Source: an uncultured Prevotellaceae bacterium
Lineage (GTDB): Bacteria; Bacteroidota; Bacteroidia; Bacteroidales; Bacteroidaceae
Assembly (NCBI GenBank): GCA_902778255.1
Contig: CACYXD010000022.1
Location: 1 to 64,000 of the forward strand
Reading direction: 5' to 3'
DNA: 64,000 bases
Every line of letters starts with the position of its first letter. Position 1 is the stretch's first letter. The translations under genes and the position numbers were made by a program. Under the pieces are notes generated by a model. The model was not told the origin of the DNA, searched no databases, and was given only the letters and a program-made list of their open reading frames with translations. This document shows positions 8,821 through 19,490 of this stretch, piece after piece.

Positions 8821-11127
8821 CTATTTTACGACCACTTTCTTGCCATTCTTTATATAGATACCTGTCCTAGGCTGCTTCACTAGCTGGCCATTCATGTTGT
8901 AGAACGAGTTGTCATGGATGCGTTCAGACGATACAATACCAACACTTGAGATTTCCTGCTTCGGAACCAGATAGATTCCCTTCACCGTGAGCTGCCCGCC
9001 ACTATTGACCTTAATCGTGTTCATATGCACGAAACTGTCAACTCGCTTATTACCCTTGTTGTCATCCATCGTTGCAATTTCATCCAATGGAATAGAAACC
9101 ACGCCATAAGCTGTATCCCAATAGGGACTCCATTCATTCACATCAGTAATAAACTGCTTATATTCGCCATGATCTACAAGTCGGTTGGCAATGATACGCA
9201 GTCCACTACCCGACCCTCGCACAACCAAGCGGTCATACTGGCTTAGATCTGCAAACTGATTGTATGTCACCGAGTTAGAACCCACAACCACATTTCCGCC
9301 ACTCAACGAACGTCCAAAATTCCAATCTACATTCCATGCTGTCACAGTCTGCGCATCTGCCCCCGTACCATTCCACACATAGAACATATCAGGCGAAAGG
9401 GGCACCCACTCTTCTGGAGCCTCGAAATCATCCACATTCACATAGCTCAGGATATCATTCAGTACCTTTGCGCTACGATTGGGGAAGTAGTCATTGAGCA
9501 GGCGGTTGCGCTCAGGGATATAGAAATCGTCAACGGTATAGAGCTGTCCCCCACTCTGCCAACGATGCACGTCACGGCGATAGTCGCCCCAACGTGCCGC
9601 TTCATCATAGAGCGCCTTGTCAATGGTGTTATAAAGGCTATCCCATACCTGAACTACAGATGTCTCGCCCAACAAGCCATCATCACCCAGCACCTCTTTG
9701 GCTCGTCTGACATACTTGCGCGCAAACTTCTCATTTTGCAAGAGGTTATGGAAGATACCCGTAGGGAATTGTGAACCATTATTTGTGCCAAGCACATTTT
9801 CCCACTGATTACCAAAAATCAGTTCAGAGTCCCAACACAGGAAGCGGAACCCCTCACTGACGGTGCTGTCGTTATTATGACGACGGAGAGCATACCAATT
9901 ATGATGATCCCAGTCGGTATTACCTGCATACTGGTTGATCAGCATATAGTCAATAAAACTATTGATGTCGAGCAAGGTATCCAATGCTGCATAGTATTTA
10001 TCATCTGCTGCCTTCGCTGCTGTTTCAGTCATCAGTTGCCAAGCAGTCAGATCACCTTCGCTGGCTTCAATATGATTGCCGCCATCCTCTTCTATCTTAA
10101 TGACATCGATATCACTCTTCTTTCCTCCCAGATGGTCTTTTCCATATTGGTCATCCACACGCTCAGCGATATTATAGAGTCCCCAATACATACCATTAAT
10201 AAAGAGGTGTACATAGAGAGCATTGACACTGGTATGCCCCATCTTGCGTTGCATACGGCGTGCCCACACGTCGCGCGTGTACTGAGCTCGCTGACGATTA
10301 TCTTCGGCCCAATGCTGCCAAGCATTTCCAAAATGACAACGTACTACAAGCTGATCGAACTGGCTCGTCTCATCTTCACCAAAGACAGGATATTTCATGG
10401 TTTTCTTGCCATATTCCTTCTTAAACACCAGGCGGAATGAGTGTTTGGGATTTTTCTCTGCTAATCGGCCATGACCACCATGCAAGCGCACACCACAGCC
10501 TCCAGTGTAATCATGAGCCTGCGGGCCTCCTATGAGTTCAATACTGGCTGGACGCGTCCAGCCATGACCTGTAGCATCACCCACGGGAGGGCCAGTAAAG
10601 ATGTAAATACCACCTTTAACAGAATCATTCTCGTGACTGAAGAAATTATCCTTGTCGGAAACGATGCTCAAGATTGGCAACTGTTTCAGACCTTCGATAA
10701 TCTTTGGACGCAGTTTGCTGTCGCCAGTCATCTCTGAATCCATCTCATAGTCGGCCTTTGCCGTTCCGTTTATCTGCGTATACTGCCCCCATGTATCAGG
10801 ATAGCCAGCAGGAGTATTAGATTGGCTAAGCACCGAATTGGTAAAAATATAGGAAGCGGTAGTGATAGCCGACAAGGAATCACCTTTAATTTCTACAGCT
10901 CTGAGAATCGTTGTTTTTTTCAATGTCAGCGGAGCCGTGTACTTCGTACTAGATGCCTTTGGCTCACTGCCATCGGTCGTATAGCGGATGACTGAACCCT
11001 CAGTTCCTGTAATAGTGACAGACAGGCTACTCACATCATACAGGCCATGGGGCTGGCTGAACTTTGGCTGAGCCGTTGCATTAGTAGCTAAAATAGCCAC
11101 TGCAAGAAATAAAAAGAGACGTTTCAT
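8821..11127 (-). CDS. secreted CotH-family protein with chitobiase-like domain and sorting-like tail
   Basis: 768 residues. A signal peptide (cleavage near TNATAQ, about residue 19) is followed by a chitobiase/hexosaminidase C-terminal-like module (about 22-92, with the motif YTTDGSEP). The CotH domain spans roughly 185-480: CGVRLHGGHGR, KHSFRLVFKK (ATP-binding Lys region), WDHHNW and CWDSELIFG (catalytic/metal Asp pattern of the atypical kinase fold). A beta-rich region follows and the end reads YNMNGQLV...GIYIKNGKK. CotH in Bacillus phosphorylates spore-coat proteins; Bacteroidetes versions often sit in carbohydrate loci and their substrates are unknown. Its ATG overlaps the stop of the GH30 gene (TAATG), so the two are translationally coupled. 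Confidence 0.8.
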   Translation of the reverse strand: MKRLFLFLAVAILATNATAQPKFSQPHGLYDVSSLSVTITGTEGSVIRYTTDGSEPKASSTKYTAPLTLKKTTILRAVEIKGDSLSAITTASYIFTNSVLSQSNTPAGYPDTWGQYTQINGTAKADYEMDSEMTGDSKLRPKIIEGLKQLPILSIVSDKDNFFSHENDSVKGGIYIFTGPPVGDATGHGWTRPASIELIGGPQAHDYTGGCGVRLHGGHGRLAEKNPKHSFRLVFKKEYGKKTMKYPVFGEDETSQFDQLVVRCHFGNAWQHWAEDNRQRAQYTRDVWARRMQRKMGHTSVNALYVHLFINGMYWGLYNIAERVDDQYGKDHLGGKKSDIDVIKIEEDGGNHIEASEGDLTAWQLMTETAAKAADDKYYAALDTLLDINSFIDYMLINQYAGNTDWDHHNWYALRRHNNDSTVSEGFRFLCWDSELIFGNQWENVLGTNNGSQFPTGIFHNLLQNEKFARKYVRRAKEVLGDDGLLGETSVVQVWDSLYNTIDKALYDEAARWGDYRRDVHRWQSGGQLYTVDDFYIPERNRLLNDYFPNRSAKVLNDILSYVNVDDFEAPEEWVPLSPDMFYVWNGTGADAQTVTAWNVDWNFGRSLSGGNVVVGSNSVTYNQFADLSQYDRLVVRGSGSGLRIIANRLVDHGEYKQFITDVNEWSPYWDTAYGVVSIPLDEIATMDDNKGNKRVDSFVHMNTIKVNSGGQLTVKGIYLVPKQEISSVGIVSSERIHDNSFYNMNGQLVKQPRTGIYIKNGKKVVVK

Positions 11128-13520
11128 TATTTAATCAAGTATTTATGTCCTTTACTAATTTTCAATCCACGGAAGCGAGCGTTAACTTGCTGTCCGCTCA
11201 AGTTATACAAAGTATTATTCATTATCGTTTTCTTATTGTCAACTGACGCGATACCAGCCGGTCTTGCAATAGGAAGAATATCGTCAGACAAGGGACAAGG
11301 CACATAGTTTACATCACCCGATCCATGGAACGTCACCTCACCTTGAGCCTCCACCACAATTGGCTGATTGGCAGGCAGCACTCCACTGACAGCCACTGGC
11401 TGTAAATCCTCAGCAAGCGTATAGACAACGGCATCCCCAGGGATAGCTGCTTGGAAGGGCAGTTGAACGATATGCTGACCATCAACCAAACATGTATAAG
11501 AAGCCTGAGTAGCCATAAACGACATGGCTGGTCGGAAAGCGCCCCACGCCTCATTGAGTACCAGCGATGCACAGGCACCATCCCTCACCACATTATTGCC
11601 AGAGAGTTCCGTGTTGGCAGCAACATAAACCACACGATTATTATCGCCTATCCATGGCAATGTAGCAGGGATATTTGTAACTGAAGTCATATCAATGCTG
11701 GTGCAGGATGGGTCGCTACTAAAGTCGAGTACATTAGAGTCGTCACCTACATATTCACCAGAGAGTGTTCCTGCATACAAGGCATTACCACTGGTCAAAT
11801 ACACATCACCGAAATTGAAGGTAAGATGCGACTGCGTATTGTCACAGGTCAATGACAAAAGGCCGATACAGCCATCTGCCAAAGCAGCTGAAGACAAGTC
11901 GAACACCACATCAAAATTCTCTGCCTTGCTCAGGTCTAAGCGTTCGTACTCATGAGTATTCATCTCACCATTGGCATTCACATAATAAAGCGTTGGCTTA
12001 CCTGCTGTCAGCGAACCAGTTGTCGTCACCTTATTAATATGCATAACGAGTTGCGTATAGCTATCATCAAGGGCAATATAGCCATAGTTCAGATTCTTGC
12101 GGCTGGAGATGAGCGAATTATCGCTATCAAACTTCTTACCTGTTTTTCCAGACAACTTATATGCCGTACCGAAGTTCGTCTTTGTCGTCGTCATATCATC
12201 CAAACGCTTACGATCAAAATAGGATGTGCTGCCTTTCATATTAGACACCTGACGATCACGCGACTTGATGAACTGCACCGTCACCACACTCTGAGCAGCA
12301 ACTGTCACTACTGGACGACAGGCTTCTGTATCCAGCGTAATTGTAGTCTTCTTGAAGTTTTGATTCTTGGCTGTAGTGCGTTGTTCACCTTTCTGTGTAT
12401 AGAATGGCAGGTCGCAAGTCGTCTCTATGACATTATCAGTGGCATTGGCCATCACGGCAACGACGGTATCACCCGTCTGCGACAGATAGGCAGAGCCCTC
12501 CATACCACCAAGATTAGCATCGATACGCGTCATGCCTGTTACATACTTGGCAAAGTGTCCCATAATATAACCTCGCTTGGTCAAGGTGCCATTGCTTGTA
12601 CCACGCTGTCCGTCACCCACGAATCCATAATAGCGCTTGGCAGCATAGTGTATCCATGCATTGAAGTCGCCCAACATACAGGTGTTGATAGCACGGAAGA
12701 AATCAAAGAAGTCTTTCGAGAAGTCAAAATTGCGGGTATTGTTTTCTATCTCATTCCAGTTGATGAGATACTCTGTCATCCATATCTCCTTGCCTTTCTT
12801 ACCCAAATTCTTGTAAGTGCTCTGGATACCACCATACTGGTGTCCACCATAGATATCAAAGCAGTCAAGCACATCGCTCTTGTTCAGTGCATTGGCATAG
12901 GTATCACTGATTGCCAACGTCTCTGGTGCCATGATCTTACAACTGATAGTGCGACCATAAGTTTTCACAAACTCAGCAATATCACTGGCACTCCACATAC
13001 AACCAGCATAGGAGGCCTGCCAGTCGGGTTCGTTCTGAATAGAGATAGCATCCAGTTCTACACCATTGGTGCGCAGATACTGAACATAGTCCTCAAGATA
13101 CTGGGCATAATCGGCCCAGTTCTCTTTTTTCAGATAACCCAGCGTACCATCTTCATTCTTGGCATTCGATGTCCCATTGGTCTTCCACTCTGCAGGCTGT
13201 CCCCAGGGCGATGCAAAGATGATGAGTCCCTTAGACTTCGCATACTTAGCTGTAGCCAACGACTGCGACCAGGCGTTTTTACCTATCGGGATATAAAGAC
13301 GCATAATATTACAGCCCAAGGTACTTGACTTTCCCCATACCTTGTCGATTTCTGCATTCGACATATGCCCATAGGTAAACTGCGGTGAGCATACGAATCC
13401 GCCAAAGCCTGTGATATGTTGGTGCTTCACAGAAGTATCAAAACGCACGGTACTCTTTGTCTGAGCAAAAAGGGGTGTAGAGAGGAGTAATAGTCCTGCT
13501 ATAAAAAGATTTTTTTTCAT
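11127..13520 (-). CDS. GH30 glucuronoxylanase-like enzyme
   Basis: 797 residues from the chosen start. Signal peptide 1-20 (ends LFAQ). The GH30 barrel and its side beta-domain run about 22-450: acid/base Glu164 in IQNEPDW and nucleophile Glu250 in WMTEYL, as in GH30 subfamily 8 enzymes that cut xylan next to methylglucuronate. The remaining part is beta-rich, possibly carbohydrate-binding, and ends in a sorting-like tail (YNLSGQQV...GHKYLIK). The frame extends upstream to 13604, but the -7 box at 13540-13547 lies inside that extension, so the MKKN start at 13520 is used. First gene of a two-gene operon with the CotH gene. Confidence 0.85.
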   Translation of the reverse strand: MKKNLFIAGLLLLSTPLFAQTKSTVRFDTSVKHQHITGFGGFVCSPQFTYGHMSNAEIDKVWGKSSTLGCNIMRLYIPIGKNAWSQSLATAKYAKSKGLIIFASPWGQPAEWKTNGTSNAKNEDGTLGYLKKENWADYAQYLEDYVQYLRTNGVELDAISIQNEPDWQASYAGCMWSASDIAEFVKTYGRTISCKIMAPETLAISDTYANALNKSDVLDCFDIYGGHQYGGIQSTYKNLGKKGKEIWMTEYLINWNEIENNTRNFDFSKDFFDFFRAINTCMLGDFNAWIHYAAKRYYGFVGDGQRGTSNGTLTKRGYIMGHFAKYVTGMTRIDANLGGMEGSAYLSQTGDTVVAVMANATDNVIETTCDLPFYTQKGEQRTTAKNQNFKKTTITLDTEACRPVVTVAAQSVVTVQFIKSRDRQVSNMKGSTSYFDRKRLDDMTTTKTNFGTAYKLSGKTGKKFDSDNSLISSRKNLNYGYIALDDSYTQLVMHINKVTTTGSLTAGKPTLYYVNANGEMNTHEYERLDLSKAENFDVVFDLSSAALADGCIGLLSLTCDNTQSHLTFNFGDVYLTSGNALYAGTLSGEYVGDDSNVLDFSSDPSCTSIDMTSVTNIPATLPWIGDNNRVVYVAANTELSGNNVVRDGACASLVLNEAWGAFRPAMSFMATQASYTCLVDGQHIVQLPFQAAIPGDAVVYTLAEDLQPVAVSGVLPANQPIVVEAQGEVTFHGSGDVNYVPCPLSDDILPIARPAGIASVDNKKTIMNNTLYNLSGQQVNARFRGLKISKGHKYLIK

Positions 13521-13539
13521 CGTTATTGGTTTTTGCGTG

Positions 13540-13547
13540 CAAAGGTA
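13540..13547 (-). promoter_or_regulatory. -7 box of the GH30-CotH operon
   Basis: TACCTTTG on the minus strand, 20 bp from the ATG at 13520. It shows that GH30-CotH is transcribed separately from the GH10 operon. Confidence 0.65.
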
Positions 13548-13548
13548 A

Positions 13549-13580
13549 TAAAAAATGCGGCAACAAGTGCCGCATTTTGT
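13549..13580 (-). terminator. terminator after the GH10-CE1 gene
   Basis: AAATGCGGCA (13553-13562) pairs with TGCCGCATTT (13568-13577); on the minus strand it is followed by a T run. It separates the GH10 operon from the GH30 operon. Confidence 0.85.
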
Positions 13581-13609
13581 TTCGTTATTTTTATAAAATG
13601 TCACATTTC

Positions 13610-15805
<2,196 letters not shown>

Positions 15806-15823
15806 TTATAAATAATATCTCAT

Positions 15824-18319
15824 TTACTGTTTCTGAAAACGATAAATCTCACCAGCAAGCGTTTCCACGTCATATTCATAGATACGCTGCAGGGGGCGCA
15901 ACTGGAAGTTTTTCAGTTCAGCCGATTTCAACGGAGTCCTGATTTCAGCAGGTGCCAGCAAAGCGTTCGGACATTCGCCAGTTGCCTCTTTCAGTCCTTT
16001 ACCTTTCAATGGAACGTATGAACGCAGGCGCAGGGTTCCGCCAATCGTAGAGCGGATCAGTGCCGAACGAAGTTCTCCCTCGCTCCATTCCTCATCCACG
16101 ATGAATCCACCACGTGCACGCAGTCCTTTTACTTCACCTTTCTTCCAGTCCTTTGGCAAAGCAGGCAACAACTGTACAGCACCATCATGACTCTGCACCA
16201 GCATTTCGCAGATACCTGCCGACACGCCGAAATTACCATCAATCTGGAAGGGTGGATGGGCATCGAAGAGGTTTGGATAAGTACGTCCGTTAGGATACTG
16301 GCGGGCTTTCGAGTCATCAGGCAACAGATTCAGCATATTCTTAATAATCTGGAAGGCATGGTCGCCATCAAGCATACGGGCCCAGAAATTCGTCTTCCAT
16401 CCCAGACTCCACCCAGTAGCCATGTCGCCACGCTGGTTCAGCGTATTGGCAGCAGCAGTAAACAGGTCGGGATGTGAATATGGTGAGATCTGATTCGAGG
16501 GATACAAGCCATATAGGTGGGAGATATGACGATGCTCATCCTTTGGATCGTCGGCATCGATAATCCACTCCTGCAACTGGCCGTAACGGCCTATCTGCAT
16601 AGGAGGAAGGTTTGAGATTTGAAATTTGAGGTTTGAGATGTAGTTTCCATCTTCACCCAACACCTTAGCTGCCTGCAGTGTTTGTGAGAGCACGTCGAAA
16701 GCTATCTGGTTATCCATCGTTGAACCGGCAGTCACATTAGTACCTTTTCCACGAGGGCCATGCTCTGGCGATACCGTAGGAACAGTCATCAACCATCCTG
16801 CGGCCTGTTTCACCTCACCAGCGGCGGGATATGCCTGCATATAGTCGAGCAAGAAGTCAGCAGCACCTTTCATTACGGGATACCACTTCTTCAGGAAGTC
16901 CTTATCGCCCGTATAGAGATAATGCTGCCAAATATGCGTAGTCATCCAAGCGCCACCCGTGGGGAACATCCCCCAGGGTGTACCGTCAACAGGCCCGGCG
17001 ATACGCCAAAGGTCGGTGTTGTGATGGGCCACCCAGCCCTTACAGCCATACATTTCCTTAGCCGTCTTTGTACCTGTCTCGCTCAAATCCTTTATCATTG
17101 AGAAGAAAGGTTCCTGCGTCTCGGCCAGATTGCCTATGAGTGCAGGCCAGTAGTTCATCTCGGCATTGATGTTGATGGTATATTTCGAATCCCAGGGGGC
17201 ACTCATCTTATCATTCCACACGCCCTGCAGGTTAGCAGCCTGTCCACCCGGCTGACTCGAGGAAATCAGCAGATAGCGGCCATACTGCATCATCAGCGCC
17301 ACCATATCAAGGTCACTGGCATCCTTCTCGAAAGCAGCAACACGCTTGTCTGTCTCCAAGCCAGAGTTCTTCGACTTCGGCAAAGAGAGCTGCACACGAT
17401 TATATTGCTCCTGATACTTCTTGACGTGATTGGCCAGCAACTGCTTGAAGGGCTTTCCATACACAGCAGCCAACGTCTCATTATTCTTCTTTACGGGATT
17501 ACCGCTCACATCGTGATAATTCACGAAATTCGTAGCAGCTGTGATATAGAGCGTAGCCGTTGTGGCATCATCCACACTGATACCATTGGATTTACGCTCC
17601 ACCTCGCCATCTGTTTCCACCAAGACACGGCATTCAGCCTTCAATCCAGCCTTGATGCCCTCCTGATCTACGCCATCTACTACAGCTGCCAATTCATTGA
17701 CAGCTCCTTTTATTCCATCATGGGAAGATACAGTAAAGACGTTTGAGGGTAACTGACTGGCGAATTCCATATCAAACTCCAGTTCATCTTTCTTGTTGGC
17801 TTTCAACTGCACGATAATCACATTGTCAGCCTGCGAGGCAAATACCGTGCGCTCATATTTCACGCCCTTATATATATAAGAGGTTGTAGCTGTGGCATCG
17901 CCCAGATTCAAAGCACGCTCGTATTTGGTCACGTCCTGATGACCCAGTTTCAGTTTCAAGCTGCCAAGCGGCAGGAAGCGCATACCGTGAGGGCCCTTCA
18001 CGAAATGCTGGTCAATCAGTTTGGCAGCCTCGCCCTCCTTGCCTTGGAAAATCAGGCTGCGCACGTCAGACAGATACTCCAGCGACTCTGTGCTGTTGTT
18101 ATTGTGGGGCGATCCGCTCCAGAATGTCTCCTCATTGAGCTGAATCTCCTCGGTATCAGTGCCGCCATAGATCATGGCTCCCATGTGAGAGTTGCCCACG
18201 GGCAGAGCCTCCAACCAGTGACTGGCGGGCTTAGCGTACCACAAACGATGCTGCTGGGCCATCGTTGTTACAGACAGAAAGCCCAGCAGGAATAAAAATG
18301 TAAAACGGTTTCGTAACAT
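15824..18319 (-). CDS. GH95 alpha-L-fucosidase/alpha-L-galactosidase
   Basis: 831 residues from MLRN. Signal peptide 1-20 (TTMAQQ). N-terminal beta-sandwich, linker, (alpha/alpha)6 barrel and C-terminal beta domain as in GH95. Catalytic motifs are present: [11 protein letters not shown] (the paired Asn), SPEHGP (acid Glu) and FQIDGNFG (Asp). In plant glucuronoxylan contexts GH95 enzymes may remove terminal L-Gal or L-Fuc. The MLRN start is chosen because the upstream alternative (18358) overlaps the preceding gene and adds a non-signal-like MPFAQRNK segment. A short low-complexity stretch at 16609-16640 encodes [10 protein letters not shown] but does not change length relative to the paralogue at 44574. 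Confidence 0.88.
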   Translation of the reverse strand: MLRNRFTFLFLLGFLSVTTMAQQHRLWYAKPASHWLEALPVGNSHMGAMIYGGTDTEEIQLNEETFWSGSPHNNNSTESLEYLSDVRSLIFQGKEGEAAKLIDQHFVKGPHGMRFLPLGSLKLKLGHQDVTKYERALNLGDATATTSYIYKGVKYERTVFASQADNVIIVQLKANKKDELEFDMEFASQLPSNVFTVSSHDGIKGAVNELAAVVDGVDQEGIKAGLKAECRVLVETDGEVERKSNGISVDDATTATLYITAATNFVNYHDVSGNPVKKNNETLAAVYGKPFKQLLANHVKKYQEQYNRVQLSLPKSKNSGLETDKRVAAFEKDASDLDMVALMMQYGRYLLISSSQPGGQAANLQGVWNDKMSAPWDSKYTININAEMNYWPALIGNLAETQEPFFSMIKDLSETGTKTAKEMYGCKGWVAHHNTDLWRIAGPVDGTPWGMFPTGGAWMTTHIWQHYLYTGDKDFLKKWYPVMKGAADFLLDYMQAYPAAGEVKQAAGWLMTVPTVSPEHGPRGKGTNVTAGSTMDNQIAFDVLSQTLQAAKVLGEDGNYISNLKFQISNLPPMQIGRYGQLQEWIIDADDPKDEHRHISHLYGLYPSNQISPYSHPDLFTAAANTLNQRGDMATGWSLGWKTNFWARMLDGDHAFQIIKNMLNLLPDDSKARQYPNGRTYPNLFDAHPPFQIDGNFGVSAGICEMLVQSHDGAVQLLPALPKDWKKGEVKGLRARGGFIVDEEWSEGELRSALIRSTIGGTLRLRSYVPLKGKGLKEATGECPNALLAPAEIRTPLKSAELKNFQLRPLQRIYEYDVETLAGEIYRFQKQ

Positions 18320-18335
18320 ACTGTTATGTAAGGGT

Positions 18336-19292
18336 TTATTTCTTTGTGCGAACGGCATCGAGGAAATCGGTCATCTTCTTCAGATTCTCGGCAGAGTACA
18401 TACCCATGCCGTGACCGCCTTCAGGTTCCAAGGTGATATCGGTCTTCACGCCCAACTGCTTCAGAGCCTCGTAGAGTTTCTTGCCCTGACAGCAAGGCAC
18501 CACATTATCCTTCACGCCATGAAACACGATCAAAGGCACATCGTCCTTGTCGATATACGGCAGGAAACTCACGGAGAGATATTTATCGGGATCGACATCC
18601 TTCTTGCTGTTCACAAGGGCATCCTCAGGACTTGAGGGGCCAAACGACATGTGCTCACCGCATTCCATATCGGTCACGTCAACAGGGCCCGACCAGTCGC
18701 AAGCGGCATTCACCAGGCTGCTCTCGCTGGCAAACTTACCCACAGTGCCCTCAATGTTCAGTTCCTCCTTACCCACTTTGGTCTGACCTACGCCATTGGT
18801 AACGGCACAGAGGGTGGCCAGATGACCGCCTGAGGAGAAACCTGAGGTAGCGATGAACGAGGTATCGAACTTATAGGTCTTGGCCTCGCCACGAATGAAG
18901 CGCACCACGGCCTTGATATCATTAATCTGAGCAGGCCACTTGGCATCAGCGCTGGAACGGTGGTTAGGACAAACCACGGCATAGCCTGCATCTAGGAGCG
19001 ACTTCACGATAGTGCCTATATCGGCTACACCCTTGCTGCTGTTCGAAAACCATGCACTGCCGTAGATATGCACCACCACGGGATAAACAGCCTTTTCCTG
19101 CTTAGGCAGGTAGATGTCGCAGGTATGAAAAGCCTGGTCGTCGCCAGCATAGTTCACGTCCTTCCACTGCTGCGATGTCTCAATACTTGCCTGCTGTTGG
19201 AAACCGCCGAAGCCGCCAGCTGGCTGGGCCATTACTGTTGATGCGCCGAGCATTGCTGCGCCACACACCATCGTCCTCAGAAAATTCTTCAT
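18336..19292 (-). CDS. secreted alpha/beta-hydrolase, BD-FAE-like carbohydrate esterase
   Basis: 318 residues with a signal peptide (about 1-22) and a Gly/Gln-rich start to the mature protein. The hydrolase fold shows HIYGSAWF (oxyanion region), GFSSGG with nucleophile Ser153, an acid in VKDNVVP and His in EGGHGMG. Bifunctional feruloyl/acetyl esterases of this type (BD-FAE, PF20434) are common in Prevotella xylan loci. It is first in the leftward operon with GH95 and GH10-CE1, fired from the divergent promoter at 19422-19470. Acetyl or feruloyl specificity cannot be read from sequence. Confidence 0.8.
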   Translation of the reverse strand: MKNFLRTMVCGAAMLGASTVMAQPAGGFGGFQQQASIETSQQWKDVNYAGDDQAFHTCDIYLPKQEKAVYPVVVHIYGSAWFSNSSKGVADIGTIVKSLLDAGYAVVCPNHRSSADAKWPAQINDIKAVVRFIRGEAKTYKFDTSFIATSGFSSGGHLATLCAVTNGVGQTKVGKEELNIEGTVGKFASESSLVNAACDWSGPVDVTDMECGEHMSFGPSSPEDALVNSKKDVDPDKYLSVSFLPYIDKDDVPLIVFHGVKDNVVPCCQGKKLYEALKQLGVKTDITLEPEGGHGMGMYSAENLKKMTDFLDAVRTKK

Positions 19293-19421
19293 AGAGCTTG
19301 TTTTGATTTTTAACGTATTTGGTTTTTATTTATCGATTTCTACTATTACAGATGCAAAACGGACAGAAAGGTTTAATCCATCCTATGGTTTTCTTAACCC
19401 AATAAAATAGTTTTAGTCTTG

Positions 19422-19470
19422 CAAAGGTAAGGTAAAAAATTGGTATTTCCAACAAAATTGCGTACTTTTG
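19422..19470. promoter_or_regulatory. overlapping divergent promoters of the xylan operons
   Basis: Rightward: TTGG (19440-19443), 19 bp, TACTTTTG (19463-19470), before GH115. Leftward: TTGG on the minus strand (19449-19452), 19 bp, TACCTTTG (19422-19429), before the esterase operon. The two -33 boxes form the palindrome TTGGTATTTCCAA, so the promoters interlock and polymerase can probably use only one at a time. Confidence 0.7.
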
Positions 19471-19490
19471 CAGTCAAATAACCAAAAACG

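Noticed and set aside
11952-13328. 458-codon open frame opposite the GH30 gene
   Set aside because: Antisense shadow; the opposite frame encodes an unmistakable GH30 with signal peptide and catalytic residues, and the shadow shows no domain pattern.
16609-16640. Inserted repeat in the first GH95 gene
   Set aside because: The TTTGAGATTTGAAATTTGAG-type stretch looks like a dispersed repeat, but the encoded loop has the same length as in the GH95 paralogue, so an insertion is not supported.
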